A DNA stretch of 10,828 nucleotides from assembly GCA_020445245.1 (NCBI GenBank), contig JAGRHB010000035.1:1-10828 (forward strand). Reading direction: 5' to 3'. Under the pieces are notes generated by a model that was not told the origin of the DNA, made no database searches, and saw nothing but the letters and a program-made list of their open reading frames with translations. Positions 1 through 9,619 of the stretch are shown one piece after another. A program made the translations under genes and the position numbers. This stretch comes from Gammaproteobacteria bacterium. GTDB lineage: Bacteria > Pseudomonadota > Gammaproteobacteria > Chromatiales > Sedimenticolaceae. Positions within the stretch are counted from its first letter, which is position 1, and every line of letters starts with the position of its first letter.

Positions 1-359
1 CTGTGCTGCTCAGCCACCTGGCGACGCACCTCTTCCATATCCAGCTCGCCGGCCTTCTTGACCAGCTCGCGGAATGCGGATTCCGGCAGCGCTCCCGCCT
101 CGCTGAAGATGATGATCTTGTCGCGGAAGATCATCAACGTGGGGATCGAGCGAATCTGAAAATGACCGGCAATCTCCTGCTCTTCCTCGGTATTGACCTT
201 GGCGAACACGACATCGGGATGATCCCCGGACACCTTTTCATAGGTGGGCGCAAACGAACGACAGGGGCCGCACCAGGGCGCCCAGAAATCGACGATCACA
301 AACTCGTTATTGGTGACAACCTCTTCAAAGGTGTCTTTCGTCAACTCGACGACAGCCAT
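1..359 (-). CDS. Thioredoxin (TrxC-like catalytic domain), 3' end cut by window edge
   Basis: This is a cytoplasmic thiol-disulfide oxidoreductase. The first 119 residues are visible and no stop codon is reached before the left edge. The redox motif WCGPC lies at residues 29-33 in the context DFWAPWCGPCRSFAP, and the cis-proline segment RSIPTLMIF has its proline at about residue 73. The wording around both motifs resembles the catalytic domain of E. coli thioredoxin 2 (TrxC), but the N-terminal zinc-binding region of TrxC is absent because the protein starts directly with the thioredoxin fold. A typical thioredoxin ends near residue 108, whereas this one continues past 119 with a charged helical tail (ELDMEEVRRQVAEQ), so it carries a C-terminal extension. 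Two adjacent in-frame ATG codons exist (362 and 359). The second sits 5 bases after a GGAGG and is preferred. It lies downstream of adk on the same strand but behind the adk terminator, so it is probably transcribed separately. Confidence 0.93.
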   Translation of the reverse strand, partial: MAVVELTKDTFEEVVTNNEFVIVDFWAPWCGPCRSFAPTYEKVSGDHPDVVFAKVNTEEEQEIAGHFQIRSIPTLMIFRDKIIIFSEAGALPESAFRELVKKAGELDMEEVRRQVAEQH

Positions 360-364
360 CATGG

Positions 365-369
365 CCTCC
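365..369 (-). promoter_or_regulatory. Ribosome binding site of the thioredoxin gene
   Basis: GGAGG on the minus strand lies 5 bases before the ATG at 359 and only 2 bases before the ATG at 362. Normal spacing favours 359 as the start. Confidence 0.7.
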
Positions 370-375
370 GGAACA

Positions 376-393
376 TGCGAAATAATTTTCGCA
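376..393. repeat. Inverted repeat in the thioredoxin leader
   Basis: A perfect 7-base dyad, TGCGAAA and TTTCGCA, is separated by 4 bases (TAAT). It begins 16 bases upstream of the preferred thioredoxin start codon, just before the Shine-Dalgarno sequence. The AT-rich centre and short spacer fit either an operator near the promoter or a small hairpin in the mRNA leader. The sequence does not show which, and I do not recognise the motif as a known regulator site. Confidence 0.5.
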
Positions 394-422
394 CTTTATC
401 ACACGCGGCAGCGGCGAATGGG

Positions 423-450
423 AAAAGGCCCGACCGGGATGGGTCAGGCC
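423..450 (-). terminator. Rho-independent terminator of adk
   Basis: In the minus-strand transcript, bases 450-442 and 435-427 form a 9-base-pair stem (GGCCTGACC with GGUCGGGCC, one G-U pair) around a 6-base loop, followed at once by UUUU from 426-423. On the plus strand the wobble position becomes a C-A mismatch and no U-tract follows, so the signal is specific to the minus strand. It starts about 30 bases after the adk stop codon. Confidence 0.8.
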
Positions 451-480
451 CTCGTCCGCCGGATCAGCAGGTACCGAAAC

Positions 481-1745
<1,265 letters not shown>

Positions 1746-1783
1746 GCGTTCCCCTCGATGGTGTCGCATGGCAATCTAACAAC

Positions 1784-1789
1784 ATTATC
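1784..1789 (-). promoter_or_regulatory. Possible -10 element of the cNMP-binding protein gene
   Basis: GATAAT on the minus strand matches the sigma-70 -10 consensus at 5 of 6 bases and lies in the short AT-rich stretch between the two divergent genes. A start site about 7 bases further would leave a leader of roughly 30 bases. No good -35 hexamer is found at 16-18 bases, so this is weak. Confidence 0.25.
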
Positions 1790-1812
1790 GCCACAAAAAA
1801 GAAGTGCAGCAG

Positions 1813-2619
1813 ATGAAAATCACGCGATGCATCGACCAGACCGACAATATCCGCTGGGTCGTGCCAGTCGGCCCGGACCGGGCGGTAGTGTGTGTCGGGT
1901 CAGATCCCTTCTCCGGCTTGACGGTGGGAAAGCAGGAGATCGAGGTCAAGCGGTGGCTTGCTCCGCTGCAGCCGGGCGTGATCTATGGGGTCGGCCTGAA
2001 TTACCGGGCCCACGCGATGGAAACCGGCGCGCAGCTGCCCGACAGCCCTGTGATCTTCATGAAGCCCCCGACCGCCGTCATCGACCCCGGGCGCCCGATT
2101 CGTCTTCCGGCGGCCTGCGAACACGGCCCCGAGGTCGACTACGAAGCCGAACTGGCGGTAGTGATCGGCAAGACGGCGCGCGATGTCGCGGTCGACACAG
2201 CACTCGAACATGTCCTGGGTTACACCTGCGCCAACGACGTGTCCGCGAGACGCTGGCAAAAGCACGGTGGCGGCGGTCAATGGGTTCGCGGCAAGAGCTT
2301 CGATACGTTCTGTCCGCTGGGTCCGGTGCTGGTGACAGCCGATGAGATCCAGAATCCGCAGGCGCTGTCGATAAGCTCCATGCTGAACGGCCGAACGATG
2401 CAGTCGAGCAGTACCGCGGACATGATTTTCCCGGTGGCCGAACTGATAGCCTTCATCAGTCGCGATACGACATTGCTGCCGGGCACGGTGATCCTGACGG
2501 GAACGCCCGAAGGCGTCGGATTCGCCCGCAAACCACCCGTCTACCTGATGACCGGCGATACGATTGAAATAACGATCGGTGGCATAGGAACGCTCAGCAA
2601 CCCGGTGATGGACGCCTGA
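1813..2619 (+). CDS. Fumarylacetoacetate hydrolase (FAH) family protein, FAHD1-like
   Basis: This 268-residue enzyme belongs to the FAH superfamily, which hydrolyses, decarboxylates, hydrates or tautomerises 2-oxo acids using Mg or Mn. Visible motifs are [12 protein letters not shown] (61-72), with the H67-x-x-E70 dyad seen in FAHD1-type hydrolases; [11 protein letters not shown] (110-120), with metal ligands E111 and E113; [11 protein letters not shown] (136-146), with third ligand D142; [12 protein letters not shown] with K161; and a C-terminal LTGTPEGVG plus GIGTLSNPV. All expected catalytic positions are present. Candidate activities are acylpyruvate hydrolase, oxaloacetate decarboxylase or tautomerase, or a catechol-pathway hydratase or isomerase; the sequence alone does not decide. 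The ATG at 1813 is chosen over an in-frame GTG at 1804 because GAAG lies 8 bases before the ATG and nothing suitable precedes the GTG. It is divergent from the cNMP-binding gene and convergent with htpG. Confidence 0.9.
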   Translation: MKITRCIDQTDNIRWVVPVGPDRAVVCVGSDPFSGLTVGKQEIEVKRWLAPLQPGVIYGVGLNYRAHAMETGAQLPDSPVIFMKPPTAVIDPGRPIRLPAACEHGPEVDYEAELAVVIGKTARDVAVDTALEHVLGYTCANDVSARRWQKHGGGGQWVRGKSFDTFCPLGPVLVTADEIQNPQALSISSMLNGRTMQSSSTADMIFPVAELIAFISRDTTLLPGTVILTGTPEGVGFARKPPVYLMTGDTIEITIGGIGTLSNPVMDA

Positions 2620-2640
2620 CTCGTTTGTGATCAAAGCACG

Positions 2641-2670
2641 ACGGCCGGCGCGCCAAGCGGCACCGGCCGT
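2641..2670. terminator. GC-rich hairpin between convergent genes
   Basis: An 8-base perfect inverted repeat, ACGGCCGG (2641-2648) and CCGGCCGT (2663-2670), lies between the stop codons of the FAH gene and htpG. It could serve both convergent transcripts as a bidirectional terminator. Neither strand has a clear U-tract after the stem, so termination here is inference. Confidence 0.4.
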
Positions 2671-2688
2671 ACGCCACGGACAGGTCGA

Positions 2689-4605
2689 TCAGGCCGACAT
2701 ATCCAGCATCAACCGGTTCAACCGGTGCACGAAACCGGCCGGATCATCCAGCTGTCCGCCCTCCGCCAGCAGCGCCTGATCAAACACCAGCTTCGCCAGC
2801 TCGCCGAACTTGTCCTCATCCACCTCGCTGTCCATACGCTGCAGCAGCGGATGCTCCAGGTTGATCTCGATGATCGGCTTGGGCATCGGTGCATCCTGGC
2901 CCAACTGCTTGAGCACCCGTGCCAGATTCTGGCTCATGTCATAGTCATCGACGACCAGGCAGGCAGGGGACTCGGTCAACCTGCTGGACACGCGCACTTC
3001 TTTCACGGTATCGCCCAATGCGGTCTTGACCCGCTCGAGCAGGTGCTTGTGCTCCTCGGCCGCCTTCTCGACCTTCTCCCTGGTCTCCTTGTCGTCCAAC
3101 TCGCCGAGGTCCAGCTCCCCCTTGGCCACCGACTGAAGGTGCTTGCCCTTGTAGTCGGTCAGGTGTGAGACCAGCCACTCGTCGACCCGGTCGGTCAGCA
3201 GCAGCACCTCGATGTCCTTCTTCTTGAACACCTCGAGGTGCGGGCTGTTGCGCGCCGCCGACAGCGTATCGGCAGTGATGTAGTAGATCTTCTCCTGCTT
3301 CTCGGCCATCCGCTCGATGTACTGGTCGAGCGACACGTCCTGCACGTCACCTTCCAACTTGGTCGAGGCGAAGCGCAACAGGCCGGCGATCTTTTCACGG
3401 TTGCCGAAGTCCTCGGCCGGTCCCTCTTTGAGGACTTTTCCGAACTCTTTCCAGAACGCCTGGTATTTCCCGGGCTCGTCCTTCGCCAGTTTCTCCAGCA
3501 GCCCGAGCACGCGCTTGACGTTGGCGCTGCGGATGCTGTCGATCTTCTTGTCGTGCTGCAGCAGCTCGCGCGATACGTTCAACGGCAGATCGTCGGAATC
3601 GACCACGCCTTTGACGAAGCGCAGGTAATGCGGCATCAGCTTGTCCGCCTCGTCCATGATGAACACACGGCGCACATACAGCTTCACACCATGCTTCTGC
3701 TCGCGGTCCCACATATCGAACGGGGCGCGCGCCGGCACGAACAGCAATGAGCTGTATTCATTGGTGCCCTCGACCCGGTTATGGACCCAGGTCAGTGGTG
3801 CCTCGAAGTCGTGGCAGGTGTTCTTGTAGAAATCGTGGTACTCGTCATCGCTGATGTCCGACTTGTTGCGCATCCAAAGTGCCGTGCCACGGTTGACCTG
3901 TTCCCATTCCGGCTCGGGTCTGGCCTCGGTTTCTTCACCCTCACCTGCCGGCTCGACCTCTTTGAGCATCTCCACGGGGATTGCAATGTGGTCGGAAAAC
4001 TTGCCGATGATGCTGCGCAGCCGCCACGCGTCGAGGAATTCCTTCTCATCCTCGCGCAGATGCAGCGCGATCTCGGTGCCGCGTTCGGCGCGCTCTACGT
4101 TCTCGATGGTGTAGCTGCCCTCGCCGCTCGACGACCAGCGCACCCCCTCGTCCGCCTGCATGCCGGCGCGGCGGGTGGTCAGTGTCACCTTGTCGGCGAC
4201 GATGAAGGCTGAATAGAAACCCACCCCGAACTGGCCAATCAGCTGGCTGTCCCTGGCCTTGTCACCAGAAAGGTTCTCCAGAAACTTGCGCGTCCCCGAG
4301 CTGGCGATCGTGCCGATCGTGTCGTTGACCTCCTGACGGCTCATGCCGATGCCGTTGTCCAGAATGGTCACCGTGCCGGCCTCGCTATCGACGGTTACGC
4401 GGATCCTGAGCGCGCTGTCGCCCTCGTACAGGGCCTCATTGCTGAGCGCTTCGAACCGCAGCTTTTCCGCCGCATCCGAGGCATTGGAGATCAATTCGCG
4501 GAGAAAGATCTCCTTGTTCGAGTAGAGTGATCGGATGACCAGGTTGAGCACCTGGCTGACTTCGGCCTGAAAATCCAGGGTTTCCTTCTGCGCGGTCGCG
4601 GTCAT
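2689..4605 (-). CDS. htpG: Chaperone protein HtpG (bacterial Hsp90)
   Basis: This is an ATP-dependent cytosolic chaperone that works as a homodimer and remodels client proteins with the DnaK system. It has 638 residues, against 624 in E. coli. The N-terminal Bergerat ATPase domain shows RELISNASDA with catalytic E37 and Mg-binding N41, the DNGIGM nucleotide motif with D83, and the lid glycines GQFGVGFYS at 124-132. A short acidic linker (about 217-233) leads to the middle domain, where LNVSRELLQ (R346) corresponds to the arginine that contacts ATP gamma-phosphate in E. coli. The remaining part, from about 510, is the dimerisation domain. The start at 4605 gives the family N-terminus. GGAGG is 11 bases upstream, slightly far. 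A sigma-32 promoter precedes the gene, so it should be heat-inducible. Confidence 0.98.
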   Translation of the reverse strand: MTATAQKETLDFQAEVSQVLNLVIRSLYSNKEIFLRELISNASDAAEKLRFEALSNEALYEGDSALRIRVTVDSEAGTVTILDNGIGMSRQEVNDTIGTIASSGTRKFLENLSGDKARDSQLIGQFGVGFYSAFIVADKVTLTTRRAGMQADEGVRWSSSGEGSYTIENVERAERGTEIALHLREDEKEFLDAWRLRSIIGKFSDHIAIPVEMLKEVEPAGEGEETEARPEPEWEQVNRGTALWMRNKSDISDDEYHDFYKNTCHDFEAPLTWVHNRVEGTNEYSSLLFVPARAPFDMWDREQKHGVKLYVRRVFIMDEADKLMPHYLRFVKGVVDSDDLPLNVSRELLQHDKKIDSIRSANVKRVLGLLEKLAKDEPGKYQAFWKEFGKVLKEGPAEDFGNREKIAGLLRFASTKLEGDVQDVSLDQYIERMAEKQEKIYYITADTLSAARNSPHLEVFKKKDIEVLLLTDRVDEWLVSHLTDYKGKHLQSVAKGELDLGELDDKETREKVEKAAEEHKHLLERVKTALGDTVKEVRVSSRLTESPACLVVDDYDMSQNLARVLKQLGQDAPMPKPIIEINLEHPLLQRMDSEVDEDKFGELAKLVFDQALLAEGGQLDDPAGFVHRLNRLMLDMSA

Positions 4606-4647
4606 TGCTTGGCATTCCTCCGGCGGGGTCTGAATCGATGGGCCGCG

Positions 4648-4676
4648 ATATTGGGGCGGTGGCGCGGGATTTCAAG
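4648..4676 (-). promoter_or_regulatory. Sigma-32 (RpoH) heat-shock promoter of htpG
   Basis: On the minus strand the -35 element CTTGAAA (4676-4670) is followed by a 13-base spacer and the -10 element CCCCAATAT (4656-4648). This matches the known RpoH consensus (CTTGAAA, spacer 13-17, CCCCATnT) almost perfectly. Transcription would begin near 4640, leaving a leader of about 35 bases before the htpG ATG. Confidence 0.82.
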
Positions 4677-4691
4677 GCACGGCTGTGGTAA

Positions 4692-6356
<1,665 letters not shown>

Positions 6357-6369
6357 ACAGGAGTAGCCC

Positions 6370-7146
6370 ATGGCGACTGCACACTGGTGCCGCATCGACA
6401 TCGACGGAAAGCCCCGACTCGGCCGACTCGAGGGTGAAAAGATTGCGTTGTACGAAGGCGGGCTGTTCGCCGATCCGGTAGCCGACGGCACCGTGGTCGA
6501 CGCCGCGGACGCCCAATGGCTGCCTCCTGTGCAACCACGCCAGTTTCTCGGTCTGTGGAACAATTTTCATGAGCGTCAACAACTTGAGCAGACCCGGATA
6601 CCCGATTTCCCGCTGTTTTTCGTCAAGCTGGGAGAGTCGCTGTCTGCACATCTGAGACCGATCCGCCGTCCAGACGGGTTCGAAGGTCGGGTCAAATTCG
6701 AGGCCGAACTCGGCATCGTGATCGGCAAGCCGTGTTATCAGGCGCCACGCGAGGGAATCGACGACATCATCTTCGGTTACACCTGCGTCAACGACGTAAC
6801 GGCCCCCGAACCGCTGTTCGCGAATGGCGAGTTCCACCAGTGGTGTCGCGCAAAGAGCTTTCCCGGTTTTGGTCCGGTCGGTCCGGTAATCGCCACTGGC
6901 GTCGACCCCGCCGCGCTGCGTGTGCGCGGCATCCTCGATGGCGAGGTCAAGCAGGACTATCCGGTCAGCGACATGATCTTTTCGCCACAGGAGATCGTGT
7001 GGCACCTCGCGCGCGAGATTGCGCTCTATCCCGGTGACGTGATCGCCTGTGGCACCTCGGTCGGCGCCGTCGACATGGTCGACGGCCAGACCATCGTGGT
7101 CGAGATCCCAGGCATCGGCAGTCTCAGCAACCGTCTGGAGGCGTGA
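6370..7146 (+). CDS. Fumarylacetoacetate hydrolase (FAH) family protein, second paralogue
   Basis: This is a 258-residue FAH-superfamily enzyme with metal ligands E111 and E113 (FEAELGIVIGK) and D142 (GYTCVNDVTA), at the same residue numbers as in the paralogue at 1813-2619. The active-site lysine is K162 in CRAKSFPGFGPVG, and the C-terminus keeps GIGSLSNRLE. The N-terminal active-site segment reads GLWNNFHERQQ (61-71): H67 is kept, but the position that is Glu in the H-x-x-E dyad of the other copy is Gln (Q70). The late loop reads CGTSVGAVDM instead of GTPEGVG. These differences suggest another substrate or reaction, possibly decarboxylation or isomerisation as in catechol-pathway (HpcE-like) relatives. 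AGGAG lies 6 bases before the ATG. The gene follows pgm by 13 bases, probably in one operon, and ends in a hairpin. Confidence 0.88.
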   Translation: MATAHWCRIDIDGKPRLGRLEGEKIALYEGGLFADPVADGTVVDAADAQWLPPVQPRQFLGLWNNFHERQQLEQTRIPDFPLFFVKLGESLSAHLRPIRRPDGFEGRVKFEAELGIVIGKPCYQAPREGIDDIIFGYTCVNDVTAPEPLFANGEFHQWCRAKSFPGFGPVGPVIATGVDPAALRVRGILDGEVKQDYPVSDMIFSPQEIVWHLAREIALYPGDVIACGTSVGAVDMVDGQTIVVEIPGIGSLSNRLEA

Positions 7147-7171
7147 GCGCACACGGGCAATCCTGGTGCGC
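7147..7171 (+). terminator. Hairpin immediately after the second FAH gene
   Basis: Directly after the TGA, GCGCAC and CGGG pair with CCTG and GTGCGC. This gives 10 base pairs (one G-U) with a single bulged A at 7153 and a 4-base loop (CAAT). There is no U-tract after it. It may mark the 3' end of the pgm-FAH transcript through rho-dependent termination or as a stabilising structure. The remaining gap to 7278 shows no clear promoter. Confidence 0.45.
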
Positions 7172-7278
7172 GCAGCAGCAACACGGCGAACGATGATGCA
7201 TGGGCCGCCACCCCGCCTGCAAAGCCGCTGCACCTGCGCTCAGAGAGCCATCCACTGACTGGCCGCACCGGGGGACCC

Positions 7279-8634
7279 TTGAACGATCTGATCGACCTTT
7301 CGAAACTGCAGTCCGTCGCCGAAGACCTGGCGCACGTGATCAACATGCGCCTTCATGACCCCTTGTTCTGGCTGCAGTTCGCCGTCATCGCAGGCGTGTT
7401 CGTGCTCGCGCGCTGGCTGCTGACGCCGCTGCTTCGGAAAGGGCTGGCACGTCTGGCGGCGGCCTGCACCCGCGTGCCGAGTTTCCGCCGGCCATTGGCG
7501 GCCCTGACCGAGGTCGCCAACCCGATCGCATGGCTGACGCTGCAGTGGATGGCCATCGGCGTCGTCGACTATGCCAAGTGGCCAAGCGGCGCATTGACGA
7601 TTGTTGCCAGCCTGCTGACGGCCTGGCTGCTGATCCGTCTCGTCACGATGCTGGTCGCCAATGAGGGACTGGCACGCTTCATCGCCTTCAGCGCCTGGTC
7701 GATTGCGGCACTCAACATCTTCGGCCTGCTCGACCCACTGACCACGCTGCTCGACAGTTGGTCGGTGAATGTCGGACAGGTGCGCGTCTCACCACTGACC
7801 GTGATCAAGGTCGCTGTCTCCTTGTGGCTTTCCCTATGGCTCGCCAACGGCCTCGCCACGCTGGTCGAACGCCGGCTCGACCAGGCCAGGACGGTGGCCC
7901 CGGTGATGCGTGTGCTCGGCGCAAAGCTGACGCGGATTGCACTCATCACGGCTGCGTTCCTGATCGCGTTATCGGCGGTGGGCATCGATCTGACCGCACT
8001 GGCCGTGTTCGGCGGTGCACTCGGCGTCGGTCTCGGCTTCGGCCTGCAGAAGATCTTCTCCAACCTGTTCAGCGGCGTGATCCTCCTGATGGATCGCTCG
8101 ATCAAGCCCGGCGACGTAATCGCCGTCGGCCACTCGTTCGGCTGGATAAACCACCTCGGCGCACGTTATACCTCGGTAATCACCCGAGATGGCATCGAAC
8201 ACCTGATCCCGAACGAGGAACTGATCACACAACGGGTGGAGAACTGGTCTTACAGCGACGACCTGATTCGACTGCGCATTCCGATCGGCATCGCGTACGA
8301 CTCGGACCCCCGCACCGCCATCCGGCTGTGCATCGAAGCGGCGGAAATGGTCCCGCGCGTACAACTGAAACCGGAGCCGCGCTGCCAGCTGCTCGGGTTC
8401 GGCGACAGCTCTCTCAACCTGGAGCTGCGAATCTGGATCAATGACCCGGCGAACGGGCGTGCAAACGTGATCAGCGACGTGCTGCTCGAGGTCTGGGATC
8501 GCTTCCACGAACACGGTATCGAGATCCCTTTCCCGCAGCGTGATCTTCACCTGCGCTCGATGCTCGGCGAGAAGCAGCTGGATGCATTGGTCGCGGCATT
8601 GCGCGGCCCCCTGCATGGAGGTACGGAGACATGA
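7279..8634 (+). CDS. MscS-family mechanosensitive ion channel
   Basis: This inner-membrane channel opens under membrane tension and releases solutes after osmotic downshock. It has 451 residues, longer than E. coli MscS (286), with extra N-terminal helices. Hydrophobic segments lie at about 29-48, 78-97, 104-126, 131-150, 172-194 and 217-237. The pore-lining helix is at about 239-270 (LAVFGGALGVGLGFGLQKIF), with the Gly/Ala packing typical of MscS TM3. The beta domain follows (SIKPGDVIAVG, then ITRDGIEHLIPNEEL), and then the alpha/beta C-terminal domain with IEIPFPQRDLHLR. The chosen TTG start at 7279 follows GGGGGA closely. The next ATG, at 7345, would shorten the N-terminus by 22 residues and has no ribosome binding site. 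Its stop overlaps the start of the CorA-like gene, which suggests translational coupling. Confidence 0.92.
   Translation: MNDLIDLSKLQSVAEDLAHVINMRLHDPLFWLQFAVIAGVFVLARWLLTPLLRKGLARLAAACTRVPSFRRPLAALTEVANPIAWLTLQWMAIGVVDYAKWPSGALTIVASLLTAWLLIRLVTMLVANEGLARFIAFSAWSIAALNIFGLLDPLTTLLDSWSVNVGQVRVSPLTVIKVAVSLWLSLWLANGLATLVERRLDQARTVAPVMRVLGAKLTRIALITAAFLIALSAVGIDLTALAVFGGALGVGLGFGLQKIFSNLFSGVILLMDRSIKPGDVIAVGHSFGWINHLGARYTSVITRDGIEHLIPNEELITQRVENWSYSDDLIRLRIPIGIAYDSDPRTAIRLCIEAAEMVPRVQLKPEPRCQLLGFGDSSLNLELRIWINDPANGRANVISDVLLEVWDRFHEHGIEIPFPQRDLHLRSMLGEKQLDALVAALRGPLHGGTET
8617..8622 (+). promoter_or_regulatory. Ribosome binding site of the CorA-like gene inside the mscS end
   Basis: GGAGGT lies 8 bases before the ATG at 8631, within the last codons of the channel gene. 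A second GGAG (8625-8628) is too close to be the main site. This supports 8631 as the start and the ATGA overlap. Confidence 0.65.
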
Positions 8635-9593
8635 TTCGATTCATGCTGTGTGAGGACGGCAAGGCCGAAAGCGGCGGTGCGGAATTGCTGGAGGACTGGA
8701 ACGACCGAACCGGCGGCTGGCTGTGGATCGATCTGCAGGACGAGCCGGCCGCCAGCGAAACCCGACTGCTGGTCGGCCAACTCGGCCTGGACGAACACGC
8801 CGTCATCGAGGCCCAGCGGCCGCGCCACCCTCCGGGCTTCGAGGCCTACCCAGACTACATCTACCTGTTGACGAAACCCTTGACCTCGGATTCCGAGGAC
8901 CTCGATTTCTCGACCCAGCAGGTGGCGCTTTTCGCTGGTCCACGCCTGCTGGTCACACGCCACAACCAGTATTCACGCTTCATCAACACCCTGCAGCAGC
9001 GCTTCAACGAACAGGGTTGCACAGGCGAGTCGCCACTCAGCGTCACCGCCGCAATCACCCGCAGGGTCGCCGATCGCTATGGCAAGGTCCTGCTGGACCT
9101 GGAACATCGACTCGACGAGGTCGAGGATCAGCTGTTCGAATCACGCGGTGACCGGCTGATGCAGGAACTGGTCGGTTACAACACCGCGCTGCACAAGATG
9201 CGTCGGATCCTCGCTTACCATACCAACGCCTATCAGCGTCTGCGCGACCATTTCGGTGCCTCGACCACGCCATACTGGCGCGATGAATTCGACGACATCC
9301 ACGCATCGATGGAGCGCTTCCACAGCCTGGCAGAGTTGTACCAGAACGTGATCGGCGACCTGGTCGAGGGGTATATCAGCCTGAACGCCCACAACCTCAA
9401 CCAGATCATGAAGGTGCTGACCATCGTCACGGTGATCTTCGTGCCACTGAGCCTGCTGGTCGGGATCTACGGGATGAACTTTGAAAACATCCCCGAACTG
9501 CGCTCGCCCAACGGCTATTTCGTGTTGCTGGGGGTGATGTTGGGCATCGCTTCCGGCCTGCTGTATGTGTTCCGGCGCGTGCGTTGGCTTTAA
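8631..9593 (+). CDS. CorA-family divalent metal ion transporter
   Basis: This is a homopentameric inner-membrane transporter of the CorA/ZntB superfamily, which moves Mg2+, Co2+ or Zn2+. It has 320 residues. The N-terminal cytosolic alpha/beta domain (about 1-130) is followed by a long helical stalk (about 135-260). Two transmembrane helices lie at about 262-280 and 297-314, and the signature YGMNF (GMN at 281-283) is at the end of the first, before a short periplasmic loop (ENIPELRSPNGY). The protein ends in a short basic cytoplasmic tail. The pore motif is canonical, but the sequence alone does not say whether the ion is Mg or Zn; the length and the loop could fit either CorA or ZntB relatives. 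The start overlaps the mscS stop in ATGA. The end faces ppsR with 26 bases between the stop codons. Confidence 0.93.
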   Translation: MIRFMLCEDGKAESGGAELLEDWNDRTGGWLWIDLQDEPAASETRLLVGQLGLDEHAVIEAQRPRHPPGFEAYPDYIYLLTKPLTSDSEDLDFSTQQVALFAGPRLLVTRHNQYSRFINTLQQRFNEQGCTGESPLSVTAAITRRVADRYGKVLLDLEHRLDEVEDQLFESRGDRLMQELVGYNTALHKMRRILAYHTNAYQRLRDHFGASTTPYWRDEFDDIHASMERFHSLAELYQNVIGDLVEGYISLNAHNLNQIMKVLTIVTVIFVPLSLLVGIYGMNFENIPELRSPNGYFVLLGVMLGIASGLLYVFRRVRWL

Positions 9594-9619
9594 CCCGCCA
9601 GGCATCACTGCCAGTGCGG

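Noticed and set aside
1783..1788. CATTAT as a plus-strand -10 for the first FAH gene
   Set aside because: It matches only 4 of 6 bases, and the sequence 17 bases upstream (GGTGTC) does not resemble a -35 element.
1900..2634. Minus-strand open frame (244 codons) across the first FAH gene
   Set aside because: It is antisense to a gene with all FAH catalytic residues and shows no motif of its own.
2725..4212. Several plus-strand open frames within the htpG span
   Set aside because: All are antisense to htpG, which shows full Hsp90 motifs from end to end. Their translations look like mirror frames with no family features.
9601..9616. Small palindrome (CACTGCCAGTG) between the CorA gene and ppsR as a terminator
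   Set aside because: The arms are 5 bases with a single central base, too short to form a hairpin, and there is no U-tract.
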